A stretch of 45,686 nucleotides of DNA from Candidatus Methanogaster sp. (GCA_003194445.1 PQXF01000023.1:1-45686); one strand, 5' to 3'; shown: positions 33,472 through 42,132, counted from the first letter of the stretch. Notes: generated from the letters alone by a model not told the origin. Made by a program: numbers and translations.

Positions 33472-34839
33472 TTACCCGCTCCCGCCGACCATCGCGCGGC
33501 TTACAAGAATGTGTGGCGAGCCATCGCTCACAGGCACTGCCTGCCCGCTCTTCCCGCACCTGCCCGAATGAAACGCGAGATCGTCTCCGACCGCTGCTAC
33601 GTTCTTTAGTATCTCAAGCGTCTGCCCGGAGAGCGAGACATCCCGCAGCATCTCACATATCTCACCATTCCGCACCACATACCCGAGTTCGGCATTGAAC
33701 TGGAAGATTCCCTCACCTGTGTTGACCTGCCCGCCGCGTGATCCTTTGAGATAGACTCCATCCATTAGTTCCTCGATTATCTCCTCAAAACCCATATCGC
33801 GGTTTGTGATGAACGTGTTGCTCATTCTCGGTATCGGAATGGCGCACCCTTGCGCACGCGCGTTTCCGCCGCCACTACCAACACTATCACCGTTGTCACC
33901 ACCACTGCTGCCACCAAGCCTGCCTGCGGTCTCTCGCGAGTGCAGATACGAGGTGAGCACGCCGCGATCGATCAGCGTGGTCCGTTTCGCAGGCACACCC
34001 TCCGCATCGAACGGATAGTGTCCGTACTCGTGCATCGTCGGGTCATCGTAGACCGTGACGTGCTGCGATGCGATCTGCTCCCCTATTTTACCGGCAAGGA
34101 TCGAGGAGTTCTCAAGAACCAGATCCGCCTCTGCGGCATGTCCGACCGCCTCGTGGATGAAGACACCTGCAAGTTCGGGATCGAGCACGCATGACATGAT
34201 CCCGCCCTCTGGCTGGCGTGCATGCAGCAGTTCTGCCGCAGTTCTCCCTGCATTCTCTGCAAGAGCGAGAGCATCGTGTCTTTTGAACAACTCATAACCA
34301 CAGACGCCGAATCTGCTCTTCCTTCCGGACTGGTATGTCGCGCCATCAGATGCAACCGCAGTGATGCCAAAACCGGTACGAAACATCTCGTGTTCGAGAT
34401 CGAGCCCTTCCGAACTCTGGTACCGGACTTTGGCGCATGATTCGGAGTAGACCGCAGTTGTGCTGGTGACGCCATCAGTACCTGCGTGCCGCTCGATATC
34501 CCTGATCAGTTCGATCTTTTCCTCGATCGGAACATTTCTTGGATCTTCTTTCACGGATAACTCAGCCGGCATTACCGCTTCTCTGATTGGAGCCAGATGC
34601 ACCGCCTCTCTCGGAACGGTCCTGTTGATGCTTGCAGCGAGTTCCTCTGCCGACCGGAGTGCCTGATCAAGGTTTGCCAGATCATCCGTCGTCACAAAAC
34701 CCCATGAGCCCTCCAGAAGCGCACGGATGCCCGCGCTGCTCGTGAAATTGTTTGTTATCTCCTCGATCTTTCCGTTATCGAGCACGATGCTGGTGGAATA
34801 CCCGGACAGGATTCGGATATCGTAAAAATCACAATGCAT
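33472..34839 (-). CDS. tldD: TldD-type metalloprotease
   Basis: A 455-residue TldD/PmbA-family protein. FIHEAVGHAAEADLVLENSS is the zinc-binding HExxxH motif of TldD (the active partner), and FNAELGYVVRNGEICEMLRD and PRMSNTFI are family signatures. TldD/TldE heterodimers trim peptides. A Gly/Ser/Asn-rich insert (about residues 308-332: GGSSGGDNGDSVGSGGGNAR) is unusual and low in complexity. No TldE partner is in the window. It is transcribed alone. Confidence 0.9.
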   Translation of the reverse strand: MHCDFYDIRILSGYSTSIVLDNGKIEEITNNFTSSAGIRALLEGSWGFVTTDDLANLDQALRSAEELAASINRTVPREAVHLAPIREAVMPAELSVKEDPRNVPIEEKIELIRDIERHAGTDGVTSTTAVYSESCAKVRYQSSEGLDLEHEMFRTGFGITAVASDGATYQSGRKSRFGVCGYELFKRHDALALAENAGRTAAELLHARQPEGGIMSCVLDPELAGVFIHEAVGHAAEADLVLENSSILAGKIGEQIASQHVTVYDDPTMHEYGHYPFDAEGVPAKRTTLIDRGVLTSYLHSRETAGRLGGSSGGDNGDSVGSGGGNARAQGCAIPIPRMSNTFITNRDMGFEEIIEELMDGVYLKGSRGGQVNTGEGIFQFNAELGYVVRNGEICEMLRDVSLSGQTLEILKNVAAVGDDLAFHSGRCGKSGQAVPVSDGSPHILVSRAMVGGSG

Positions 34840-35006
34840 AATCTATCTCTTCTTTGCTGATGCGCATATATCTTTGGGGTGTATATGGGGCTGATTGCGC
34901 TGCTGCCCCCTACTTGCAGGGCGAATGATGAGAAGGATACGATATATATAGTGTCAAATCATTAAAGAAGTGTTTGTACTTCTAAATATGACTGGAATGT
35001 GGTAAC
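34840..35006. promoter_or_regulatory. Divergent promoter region between tldD and the DUF1648 gene
   Basis: On plus, GATATATATAG (34941-34951) is a TATA box about 55 bp before the DUF1648 gene. On minus, A/T-rich strings near 34865-34885 can serve tldD. Confidence 0.4.
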
Positions 35007-35498
35007 ATGGTCAGGAGATATGTCAGGCTGGCGTTTGTAAATCTGCTTTTGGTGGTCGCATGTTGGGCTATTGTCTGTTATTACCATCCAATGTTGCCTG
35101 AAAAGATTCCCACACATTTCGGTTTTCATGGACCGCCTGATGAATGGGGAAGCAAAAGCACGATATTCGAGTTACTACTCATTCAGACGGGATTGTTTTT
35201 ATTTATTTTCATACTATCACTTCTGGTTAAACGCTATCCCAAAATCTATAATTTTCCTGTTGACCCGAAACTACTGTCTCATGAGGGAAAAGAAGAGTTG
35301 TATAGTCAGACCCGTGAGTTTCTTCTCGCAACCAGTATTGGCATTAATCTTCTTTTTGCATACATCACAGTTACCATAATCAATGTGGCTTTGGGCAAAT
35401 GTGGCGGTGTAAATGGTTACATTGTGGGCCTTCTGATTGGTATTCTATCGGTAATTATTATTTACTATCTTATCAAGACAAACCAGGTAAGAAATTGA
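35007..35498 (+). CDS. DUF1648-domain membrane protein
   Basis: A 163-residue protein with four hydrophobic segments. LPEKIPTHFGFHGPPDEWGS near residue 30 is the DUF1648 motif, shared by SdpI-type immunity proteins and other small membrane regulators. A soluble loop (FPVDPKLLSHEGKEELYSQT) separates the second and third helices. Function is not known. It converges on tRNA-Gly. Confidence 0.75.
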   Translation: MVRRYVRLAFVNLLLVVACWAIVCYYHPMLPEKIPTHFGFHGPPDEWGSKSTIFELLLIQTGLFLFIFILSLLVKRYPKIYNFPVDPKLLSHEGKEELYSQTREFLLATSIGINLLFAYITVTIINVALGKCGGVNGYIVGLLIGILSVIIIYYLIKTNQVRN

Positions 35499-35514
35499 AA
35501 AAATGCTATCAGAT

Positions 35515-35585
35515 GCGCCGACCGGGAATCGAACCCGGACTTGGGGCTTGGAAGGCCCCAGTCATAGCCATTAGACCATCAGCGC
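35515..35585 (-). tRNA. tRNA-Gly (anticodon TCC)
   Basis: A 71-nt cloverleaf on minus. The acceptor stem pairs GCGCTGA with TCGGCGC. The anticodon arm is GGGGC CTTCCAA GCCCC with anticodon TCC. The T arm is CCGGG TTCGATT CCCGG. CCA is not encoded. No intron. A TATTAAAT box lies about 40 bp upstream (35620-35627), and a T-run (35498-35505) follows. Confidence 0.96.
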
Positions 35586-35847
35586 TTTCGTGGTATTCTG
35601 GTACTCTTGATACGTGAGGATTTAATACTATCGATCGTCCGGGGTATTGTCTTGCGCGGCACCGGGGTCAAAACTCACATCTCAGTGCGGTGAATGGTAC
35701 ATACCATTTTTGGCGAGGGATCAGGAGGTCATCCTGTAGTGAAATCTGTCTCCATTACGTCCCCTACTGCCAAATCCATTCGGTTGCCCCTCCATTATGT
35801 TATCATTTCTCTCAGGAATCGTATCTGAGATGCCGCAATCATTCACC
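35586..35847. other. Spacer between tRNA-Gly and the hydrolase gene
   Basis: Apart from the tRNA promoter near 35620, nothing is recognised. Plus-strand open frames here have no motif. Confidence 0.4.
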
Positions 35848-36666
35848 TCACAGATTGTTCTTTATGGATTCTCTGGAAAGAACTCTGCCCAAAATTTCAT
35901 TGAAATCATCAGGCACCTCCATGTTTGCGAAGTGCCCGGCACCGGGCAGTTCGACCAGTTCAAAGTCCGGGTTCTCTCTTAAAACCGCCAGCGTAGTATC
36001 CAGATTCTTGTTAATCTCCGTGTCCAGACTGTTCCTGATCAGCAGCATTGGGATCCTGTGTCCGGATATCGTACCGGTGTAATCGTAATCAGCGATGTTT
36101 GCTGTTATCAGTTCAAGGGCATCCTTTGACACCGTTTCGTACATCCCACCAAGCTCTGCTCTCACCGCCGTATCTTTTGAACCGGTTTTGCTTACCAGCC
36201 ACCCCATACCCTTCGGACCGAACAGGCGGATCACTATCGAAAGCGGCCACTGAATAAACTTGGAAGCATGAAGCTTGAGCGTCGTTCCGAACGTGGTAAG
36301 CGATCCGAGCAGATCAGAATCAAGTTCTAACAACTTGTACCCCACCAATCCACCCAGTGAATTGCCCACAAACTGCACCTTTTTAATCTCCAGATGCCGC
36401 AGAAGCGCCTGCACATCCAGGGACAGTTTCTTGACCGTATAATCTGCCCGTGCCGGATATATGGGCGCGGATGAGCCGCCATGCCCGCGCAGGGATACCA
36501 GCAGCACGCGATAATCCTTTGCAAAGAACTGCTGCTGCAGTTCAAACTGGTGCAGGTTCGCGCCCAGTCCGTGTACAAAGACCAGCGTCTCGTTGTTTTC
36601 TATTCCGGAAAGTGAATATTCGATCCGGATGCCGGTATTCACCCGGGCATTCTCGATTTTCATCAT
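35848..36666 (-). CDS. Alpha/beta-fold hydrolase
   Basis: A 272-residue hydrolase. LVFVHGLGANLHQFELQQQF holds the oxyanion HG motif, VQFVGNSLGGLVGYKLLELD the nucleophile elbow (Ser in GNSLGG), LDTEINKNLD the acid and GAGHFANMEV the catalytic His. Substrate is unknown. AGGTGA precedes the ATG. It follows the beta-propeller gene on minus. Confidence 0.88.
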   Translation of the reverse strand: MMKIENARVNTGIRIEYSLSGIENNETLVFVHGLGANLHQFELQQQFFAKDYRVLLVSLRGHGGSSAPIYPARADYTVKKLSLDVQALLRHLEIKKVQFVGNSLGGLVGYKLLELDSDLLGSLTTFGTTLKLHASKFIQWPLSIVIRLFGPKGMGWLVSKTGSKDTAVRAELGGMYETVSKDALELITANIADYDYTGTISGHRIPMLLIRNSLDTEINKNLDTTLAVLRENPDFELVELPGAGHFANMEVPDDFNEILGRVLSRESIKNNL

Positions 36667-36672
36667 TTGGTA

Positions 36673-36831
36673 TCACCTTTTTAAGATTTTACTGGTGTCA
36701 TGTGCAGCATCCCGAGCATCAGGCAGGCATAGCGTCCCAACACAAAAGCCAGACAATTCATCACGTGCAGTGAGATTATTTCCCCGCGCAGCCTTCATTG
36801 TGGGGTTGTGGTTGTAGTTGTGGTTGATCAT
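36673..36831 (-). CDS. Possible 52-residue small protein
   Basis: A short ORF begins MINHNYNHNPTMKAARGN and contains two Cys (FCVGTLCLPDARDAAHD). It lies 5 bp after the beta-propeller gene and its stop overlaps the hydrolase AGGTGA. The ribosome binding site is weak (GGAAGTGA). It may be translated, but support is slight. Confidence 0.3.
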   Translation of the reverse strand: MINHNYNHNPTMKAARGNNLTARDELSGFCVGTLCLPDARDAAHDTSKILKR

Positions 36832-36836
36832 TTTAT

Positions 36837-38909
36837 TCACTTCCTTTTTTGCCATAATCCATAAACAAGAAGCAATATGCCGGCAACAATAATTATCGGC
36901 AGGGTCAAAATCACCAGCAGTCCCATGCCCCATTCGGCTTCAGGGATATATTCAAGCATTATTGCACCTGATAGGAACAGAACCACTGCCAGAGCCAGCA
37001 GCCATGAACCCAGAGCCAGGGATTTATTCTCGATCTTTCGTATAAATACGATCAGTAATACAAGCATGGCAGCTGCAGCAAACAGCGGAAGATATTCTAC
37101 CAACGAAGCATAGATATCCTGAATACCCGGCTCACCGTGTTCAAAAGCATATAACCTGCTATCAGATGCACTCATGTACAATCTGCCATGGGACAATACA
37201 GGCTGAGATACAGCATATCCGAATGTCCTGCCTCCATTCCATACCTGTTCACCCGTATTCTCATCCAACACAAGCAGGTTTTCATTTCCGAATATCCCGA
37301 CATAGACCAGACCGCCGTAAACTGACAGTGGTCCTGAACTGCCCTGACGTCTCCAGACCAAAGAACCGTCATACGCATCCAGGGCTACCACATCAGACCC
37401 GGCAGATGCGAATACTTTCCCGTCACTAACAGCATAGACTTGCGGACATGAAACATCTGTGCTCCAGATAGGTCTACCGGTGCCAAGAGAGCGTGTAGCA
37501 ATTTCATCATCAAGTCCGAAATAGACCAGATCATTGTAAACAATTGGGGTTCTTCCACTTAAACCGAAATCCATATCAATGGAATAGTTCCAGATTTCCT
37601 CACCATTTGGTGCATCAAGGGCAAATACCCGGGTAAATGTCTTTTTGTCAGGTGCAAGCCCATCCGGGTATTCCGTCTCCGGTTCAATAGGGATATCTTC
37701 TCCCATGCCTTCTATGTACTCTACCACAAGTTCATTTGGACCTTCCATCCCCCTTTCAATATATTCGACCTGTGCAATCAAAATGACAGTACCTTTGCTT
37801 ACAGCCGGAAAGGCTGAATCATAACTGACCCAGTATTCTTTATCCATGGGTTCTTGCCAGGGCTCGAACGTATATATCCACTTCAGCGCACCGGTTTTGG
37901 CATCAATAGCAAGAACTTTTCCTGCGTTGTTTATAGTTGTATAAACGGTCCTGTTGTATAATACCGGGCGTACCTCTGGTGCTGAGTTGTATTCATCCTT
38001 GTACGGCTTAAGGTCGAACTTCCATGTCAGGACATCGTCCCCGAAAGCATAGATAGCCTCAAAATCCGATGCAAACACCAGACCTTCTGCATATGCCACG
38101 TGATCATGGAGTTCCCATGACCCACCTGTTTCATGGCTCCGGATAAGCTTGCCATTTCGCGTATCTATGGCGCCGATCGTTTGCTTTTCCCATGATGTGT
38201 CCCGGTCAGTTTGAGAAGATTTATAAAAGATTAATTCGCCTGATTGCGATACAACAGGCAGGAGTATGTTTCTATACCCCCCGATGGAAGATGACCAGAC
38301 CCTCCTTAATGGAGGTCGTACACTCTCACTATACGGATACTTGCTTTCAGGACTGATTTCCAACCTGAGATCATAGAATTCAAAGTTGTCATGATCGGAG
38401 CAATCAGCATTGCACCCGGATGAAATGGTAATGTTATTTTCGCCGGAATATAGCAGTTTTGTGCTGAAATAGATGGTCACATTTCTGGGTAGATTGTCCT
38501 GCTCTTTGGCTTCTATATAATCATTCAATTTTCCCACTTCATCTCCATTCACATACACCCAATCATAGAACAGTCCGGTTCCGGCAGTATCAGTGGGAAC
38601 AACACTTTTTGTGGTCAGTGTTATACTTGCGGCGTCACCATCGATCCTGTCAGGAATAAATGTTTTTGTGTAAACCGTATCCTCTGCATCAGTCGGCAAT
38701 AATTCAGGTTTTACGCCATCACCCAGGTGATGGTGATCTGCATCTAACACATATACGGCTGCACGCTCTGAGTTCAATTGTCCCGACACCTCATTATCAG
38801 GTAGAGCACCGCCAGTCATTGTGATAATGGTAAAAAAAATGAGCAGAACCAGTGCCCTGAATGATAGAGTTTTTGTTGTGAACCAAATAGTTTCCTTTGA
38901 CATGTTCAT
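36837..38909 (-). CDS. Membrane-anchored PQQ-like beta-propeller protein
   Basis: A 690-residue surface protein. A signal/anchor helix (ALVLLIFFTIITMTGGAL) is followed by a beta-sandwich-like region to about residue 190. Repeats of the PQQ-type propeller come next: VLAIDAKTGALKWIYTFEPW, FALDAPNGEEIWNYSIDMDF, VVALDAYDGSLVWRRQ and LLVLDENTGEQVWNGG. Three C-terminal helices anchor it (FAAAAMLVLLIVFIRKIENK onward). It lacks the catalytic residues of quinoprotein dehydrogenases and is more probably a scaffold or sensor. It is probably cotranscribed with the YbjQ-like gene. Confidence 0.8.
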   Translation of the reverse strand: MNMSKETIWFTTKTLSFRALVLLIFFTIITMTGGALPDNEVSGQLNSERAAVYVLDADHHHLGDGVKPELLPTDAEDTVYTKTFIPDRIDGDAASITLTTKSVVPTDTAGTGLFYDWVYVNGDEVGKLNDYIEAKEQDNLPRNVTIYFSTKLLYSGENNITISSGCNADCSDHDNFEFYDLRLEISPESKYPYSESVRPPLRRVWSSSIGGYRNILLPVVSQSGELIFYKSSQTDRDTSWEKQTIGAIDTRNGKLIRSHETGGSWELHDHVAYAEGLVFASDFEAIYAFGDDVLTWKFDLKPYKDEYNSAPEVRPVLYNRTVYTTINNAGKVLAIDAKTGALKWIYTFEPWQEPMDKEYWVSYDSAFPAVSKGTVILIAQVEYIERGMEGPNELVVEYIEGMGEDIPIEPETEYPDGLAPDKKTFTRVFALDAPNGEEIWNYSIDMDFGLSGRTPIVYNDLVYFGLDDEIATRSLGTGRPIWSTDVSCPQVYAVSDGKVFASAGSDVVALDAYDGSLVWRRQGSSGPLSVYGGLVYVGIFGNENLLVLDENTGEQVWNGGRTFGYAVSQPVLSHGRLYMSASDSRLYAFEHGEPGIQDIYASLVEYLPLFAAAAMLVLLIVFIRKIENKSLALGSWLLALAVVLFLSGAIMLEYIPEAEWGMGLLVILTLPIIIVAGILLLVYGLWQKRK

Positions 38910-38924
38910 TGCCCCCTTTTTATC

Positions 38925-39240
38925 TTACAATTTTCCCAGTTTCACTGCGGTCTTATAAGCCAGCAACTCTTCAGCTCCTGCCATTGTCTGGGATGTTGTA
39001 AACCTGACGTTTACTATTGGCATCTGCATCCAGTCTTTTTGCATCATCTATCATTCTGCTCATGGCTTCTGCCCTTTCATCTGCAAGCATCTCCGAATAT
39101 CCGTGTAGTTCGCCTCCAACTATGTTCTTCAAGCCAGCCATGATCTCTTTTCCGACCTGCTTGGCTCTCAATAGTATTTCCAAATATGATCTCTGCAGTC
39201 TCTTATATCTCGGTATGTTCTCGGTTGTTGTTACTACCAT
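38925..39240 (-). pseudogene. YbjQ/UPF0145-family gene with a single-base frameshift
   Basis: The N-terminal part reads MVVTTTENIPRYKRLQRSYL and AKQVGKEIMAGLKNIVGGEL, the YbjQ heavy-metal-binding-domain family. After ...AKRLDADA the frame breaks. Removing one base near 39006 restores IVNVRFTTSQTMAGAEELLA and YKTAVKLGKL with a stop at 38925. The whole restored protein is family length (about 105 residues). AGGAG supports the ATG at 39240. It may be a true mutation, a phase-variable site or a sequencing error. Confidence 0.8.
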
Positions 39241-39249
39241 TCTCATCTC

Positions 39250-39468
39250 CTAACAATAAGCGTCTGGTAACGTCGATGCAACGCATTCCTGCCCGATCCG
39301 GATTGATCCATGCTCGATTGTGATTCGGTACTCCCGGGCGTCTGATCGATGCTGCGCAGTATCGGTACTCTCGTCCTCTCGGGGTGACAGTGCTCTCTTC
39401 AGGATGTGTGCGAATGGGCGTTCATCCGGTTGCTGTTCATTGTTGTGGGGGTGGGCGTATTTGTTCAT
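39250..39468 (-). CDS. Unrecognised 72-residue ORF ahead of the YbjQ-like gene
   Basis: No family is recognised. It is hydrophilic and begins MNKYAHPHNNEQQPDERPFA; the C terminus ends QECVASTLPDAYC. AAAGGAGA lies nine bases before the ATG. Its stop codon (TAG) forms part of the next gene's TAGGAG site. It is the first ORF after a palindrome-bearing promoter at 39532-39563. Confidence 0.45.
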   Translation of the reverse strand: MNKYAHPHNNEQQPDERPFAHILKRALSPREDESTDTAQHRSDAREYRITIEHGSIRIGQECVASTLPDAYC

Positions 39469-39531
39469 GTTCTTTATCTCCTTTGTTCGGATAGGTCGAT
39501 TAATAGACTTGTCTGATTGTATAGATGTAAG

Positions 39532-39563
39532 TAATAGTACTTGAACATTTCGATTAATCGATA
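39532..39563 (-). promoter_or_regulatory. Palindrome promoter a (upstream of the 72-residue ORF and YbjQ)
   Basis: Contains TTTCGATTAATCGAT directly upstream, on minus, of the TATA-like TTCAAGTACTATT. It aligns with 41971-42000 and 43035-43065. It lies about 65 bp before the first ATG. Confidence 0.7.
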
Positions 39564-39754
39564 GATATTGTGATAGAATGCAGTACCTAACAACAAAATG
39601 TAAACAACGATGTAGGTATTTTCCGGAAGTGCGTATTCATTTTTTCGTCCTCATTTGTAGGATGTACTTACACAGAACTCTTCAGAGCGAGCGATCTTTA
39701 ACCATATAAAAAAAAGTTAAAAATCCGCAAACGTTATCTATCATCACGAGAAAA
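39564..39754. other. Spacer with the ywbE promoter
   Basis: No ORF of substance. On plus, ACCATATAAAAAAAAG (39701-39716) is a TATA box about 60 bp before ywbE. It lacks the CGATTAATCG palindrome. Confidence 0.4.
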
Positions 39755-39775
39755 ATGTTGGTAGGCGGAATGTAT

Positions 39776-39979
39776 ATGAATGGAACTATTCGGAATAATA
39801 TTAATTTGGGATCACATGTTGCAATCGTATTAAAAAAGGACCAGAAAACAGGTAAACTTACAACAGGAGTTGTTCAACGCATACTAACAAATTCTCAGAC
39901 ACATCCACACGGAATTAAAGTTCGTCTTGAAAGTGGTGAAATAGGCAGAGTGAAAGAAATATTAGATCGAAAAGCGTAG
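39776..39979 (+). CDS. YwbE family protein (DUF2196)
   Basis: A 67-residue KOW-like protein. INLGSHVAIVLKKDQKTGKL, TTGVVQRILTNSQTHPHGIK and VRLESGEIGRVKEIL cover the whole family domain. Function is unknown; the fold suggests an RNA/ribosome association. The start at 39776 (MNGTIRNN) matches the family; ATGs at 39755 and 39770 are upstream alternatives. Confidence 0.88.
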   Translation: MNGTIRNNINLGSHVAIVLKKDQKTGKLTTGVVQRILTNSQTHPHGIKVRLESGEIGRVKEILDRKA

Positions 39980-40042
39980 GTAGATTTTTTCAAAAAACTT
40001 GGCTTTTGTATATTTCTCTTCCTATGTTGTTTTCATTTTTAT
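39980..40042. terminator. Shared terminator between ywbE and the ABC exporter operon
   Basis: AGATTTTTTCAAAAAACTT (39981-40000) forms an A/T hairpin with T-runs on both strands, suited to end transcription from both directions. Confidence 0.5.
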
Positions 40043-40126
40043 TCATCCCATGGGGTTGATCATTGCAGAAAACAACACGAAGAATTCCACTAAGATCGCA
40101 ATTATGCCTTCCGTTTTGCCATTCAT
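40043..40126 (-). CDS. 27-residue membrane micro-ORF after the ABC permease
   Basis: The ORF begins MNGKTEGIIAILVEFFVLFS and ends MINPMG, one hydrophobic helix with polar ends. GAGGAG lies four bases before the ATG. It is 15 bp after the permease stop and just before the terminator. Small proteins of this style (MNxK.xGIIAI..A..VLF.AM..P) are seen in archaeal genomes, to my recollection. Confidence 0.6.
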   Translation of the reverse strand: MNGKTEGIIAILVEFFVLFSAMINPMG

Positions 40127-40141
40127 ACCTCTCCTCACCTT

Positions 40142-40849
40142 TCACGATATCGTCGTGACGATCCGCTCCTTGCTTAGATATCTGGTCAGGTAGCTTATGA
40201 GTGCCAGTAAAAGCACAGCCATGATAAGCATTGCCCCAACCATAACCCCCGAAACCACATGTCCTCCGCTAATCACATTCTTATTAGCAAGCGAGAGCGC
40301 GAAGAATATCGCAACAAATATCGAGATGTTCATGATCTGGTTTTCACGCATTCCGAGCAGTAAGTGACCAAAACCCAGGAGACCCACGGCAACAGCTATG
40401 AACGCCGGTACAACAAGAAAGATATGCAGGAGAACGGCAGGCGATGGCAGCAGCATCGTTGTCGCGAAGATATTTGCGATCACTGTTATCAAAGCAGCCG
40501 CCAGCAGTGCTATTAGGTAGGCGGGAATGGTGACGCCAAGTACTTTTCCAGCCCATATCTGTCTCAGGCTGAGCGGCGTGCACAGCAACGTTTCTATGAT
40601 ACCTTCCCTCTTCTCATTGAAAAAAACCTTTCCTGAGAACAGGTATGCCGCGAATATACCCAGCATCAACACGAAATAGAAAAGCAGGTTATTAAATTGG
40701 TCAAACACCAGAGATTCCTCAGCCGTCATGATAACCGGTGCAGTCATTACGCTGAACCACAGGGCAAAGAATATGCCCACAAGCATCTGACTTCTGGTCC
40801 TTATAATTCCATTTATCTCTTTCTCGGAAACGATAAGTATTTTATTCAT
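40142..40849 (-). CDS. ABC-2 type exporter permease
   Basis: A 235-residue membrane protein with six hydrophobic segments. FNEKREGIIETLLCTPLSLR is the ABC-2 coupling loop, followed by QIWAGKVLGVTIPAYLIALL. It overlaps the ATPase stop by 4 bp (ATGA). The substrate is unknown; drug, lipid or polymer export are all possible. Confidence 0.85.
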   Translation of the reverse strand: MNKILIVSEKEINGIIRTRSQMLVGIFFALWFSVMTAPVIMTAEESLVFDQFNNLLFYFVLMLGIFAAYLFSGKVFFNEKREGIIETLLCTPLSLRQIWAGKVLGVTIPAYLIALLAAALITVIANIFATTMLLPSPAVLLHIFLVVPAFIAVAVGLLGFGHLLLGMRENQIMNISIFVAIFFALSLANKNVISGGHVVSGVMVGAMLIMAVLLLALISYLTRYLSKERIVTTIS

Positions 40850-41784
40850 TCGTCTTCCCTCCCTTGTTTCATAATATCAAGATAAACCGCCTCCAATGAC
40901 TTCGTGGCATTTTTCACCTCTTCCACTGCTATGCCATTTGTTACAAGCATTGCGAGAACCGTCGAGGGACTCTCATCATTTAATGTGACGGTTACCCTTC
41001 TATCATCCCGCTCGCAATCGTATGCGCGATCCTGCGAAGTCAAGAGATCAAGTGTCCGCTCTGCATACCCTGTATCGACGAGGGTGATCTCGATAACTGG
41101 TTTGTCATGCGACTTTCTCAGACCAACGATTGTGTCGCAAGCCCTTATCCGCCCACCCTCAAGTATCGCGGCATTCGAGCAGACCTTTTCGACCTCGGAA
41201 AGGTCGTGTGTGTTTAAAAATACGGTCATACCCTCATCTTCCGAGAGCCTGAGTATCAGGTCCCTGACAATCATCCTGGACTCGGGATCGAGGCCAGACG
41301 TGGGCTCGTCAAGGAAGAGGATCTCGGGATCGTGGATCATTGCTCTTGCAAGCCCGAGTTTCCGTTTCATACCTGTTGAGAACCTGCCGGTCTTCTCGTT
41401 CCTGCGGTCAGAAAGTCCTGCGAACTCGAGAAGTCTCTCGATCTTCTCAACTCTATCTGACTCGGGAACTCCGTAAAGCCGTGCGTAGTATAGCAGATTC
41501 TGGTATGCGGACAATCGCTCGTATAACCCGTTGTTCTCCAGAAGAACCCCGATCCTGCTTCGGAGATCACTATTGGAATCATCGGGTTCCTTTCCGTTGA
41601 TCAGCACTTTTCCTGACGTTGGCTTCAGGAGACCGAGCATGATCCGCATCGTTGTCGTCTTGCCTGAACCGTTCGGACCGAGATATCCGAATATCTCACC
41701 TTTGCGTACCTTGAAACTTATTTCATCAAGTACAGGCACTTCGTTGAAGCTCTTTGTCATGCCCTGTATCTCGACCGCATTCAT
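40846..41784 (-). CDS. ABC exporter ATPase
   Basis: A 312-residue ATPase of the DrrA/CcmA-like group. Walker A is GYLGPNGSGKTTTMRI, the signature RFSTGMKRKLGLARA, Walker B EILFLDEPTSGLD and the H-loop NTHDLSEV. A C-terminal ferredoxin-like domain of about 90 residues follows. ATG at 41784 is eight bases after GGGAGG and overlaps the stop of a 40-codon ORF (ATGA); a GTG at 41793 is an alternative. Confidence 0.9.
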   Translation of the reverse strand: MNAVEIQGMTKSFNEVPVLDEISFKVRKGEIFGYLGPNGSGKTTTMRIMLGLLKPTSGKVLINGKEPDDSNSDLRSRIGVLLENNGLYERLSAYQNLLYYARLYGVPESDRVEKIERLLEFAGLSDRRNEKTGRFSTGMKRKLGLARAMIHDPEILFLDEPTSGLDPESRMIVRDLILRLSEDEGMTVFLNTHDLSEVEKVCSNAAILEGGRIRACDTIVGLRKSHDKPVIEITLVDTGYAERTLDLLTSQDRAYDCERDDRRVTVTLNDESPSTVLAMLVTNGIAVEEVKNATKSLEAVYLDIMKQGREDE

Positions 41785-41903
41785 ATAGCGCACCTCCCGC
41801 GGTTCTGTGGAGTGCGTCTCGTATCCGGTCTTGTACTCAGGACATTCACAAGCGAGGGCAGTTTTCGCAGCCGGATGATCCTTGATCTCTTTTTGTTTTT
41901 CAT
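41781..41903 (-). CDS. 40-residue basic micro-ORF coupled to the ABC ATPase
   Basis: The ORF begins MKNKKRSRIIRLRKLPSLVN and is strongly basic (Arg/Lys-rich throughout). AAGGTGA lies five bases before its ATG. Its TGA stop overlaps the ATPase ATG by 4 bp (ATGA). It is the first ORF after palindrome promoter b. It could be a leader peptide or a small real protein. Confidence 0.5.
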   Translation of the reverse strand: MKNKKRSRIIRLRKLPSLVNVLSTRPDTRRTPQNRGRCAI

Positions 41904-41970
41904 CTTTCTCACCTTCTTTATTCAGACTAGTCTTTTTATCGACCTATCTGATTATACATGTGTAACTGAT

Positions 41971-42000
41971 GATACTTAAACCTTTCGATTAATCGGAAAG
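41971..42000 (-). promoter_or_regulatory. Palindrome promoter b (upstream of the ABC exporter operon)
   Basis: CTTTCCGATTAATCGAAAGG followed on minus by TTTAAGTATC (TATA). The 16-bp palindrome TTCCGATTAATCGAAA overlaps the BRE position. About 68 bp before the micro-ORF ATG. Confidence 0.75.
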
Positions 42001-42132
42001 TATTATGATAATATATAGTGCTTTAACAGGATCGCAAATCGGTTATAGATCGTGTTGCCCGATACAACGGGTAAATATGGAATCGTGGATATGAGCTAAA
42101 TACGGCAGAGCCGTTACTTATATTAGTTCCAA

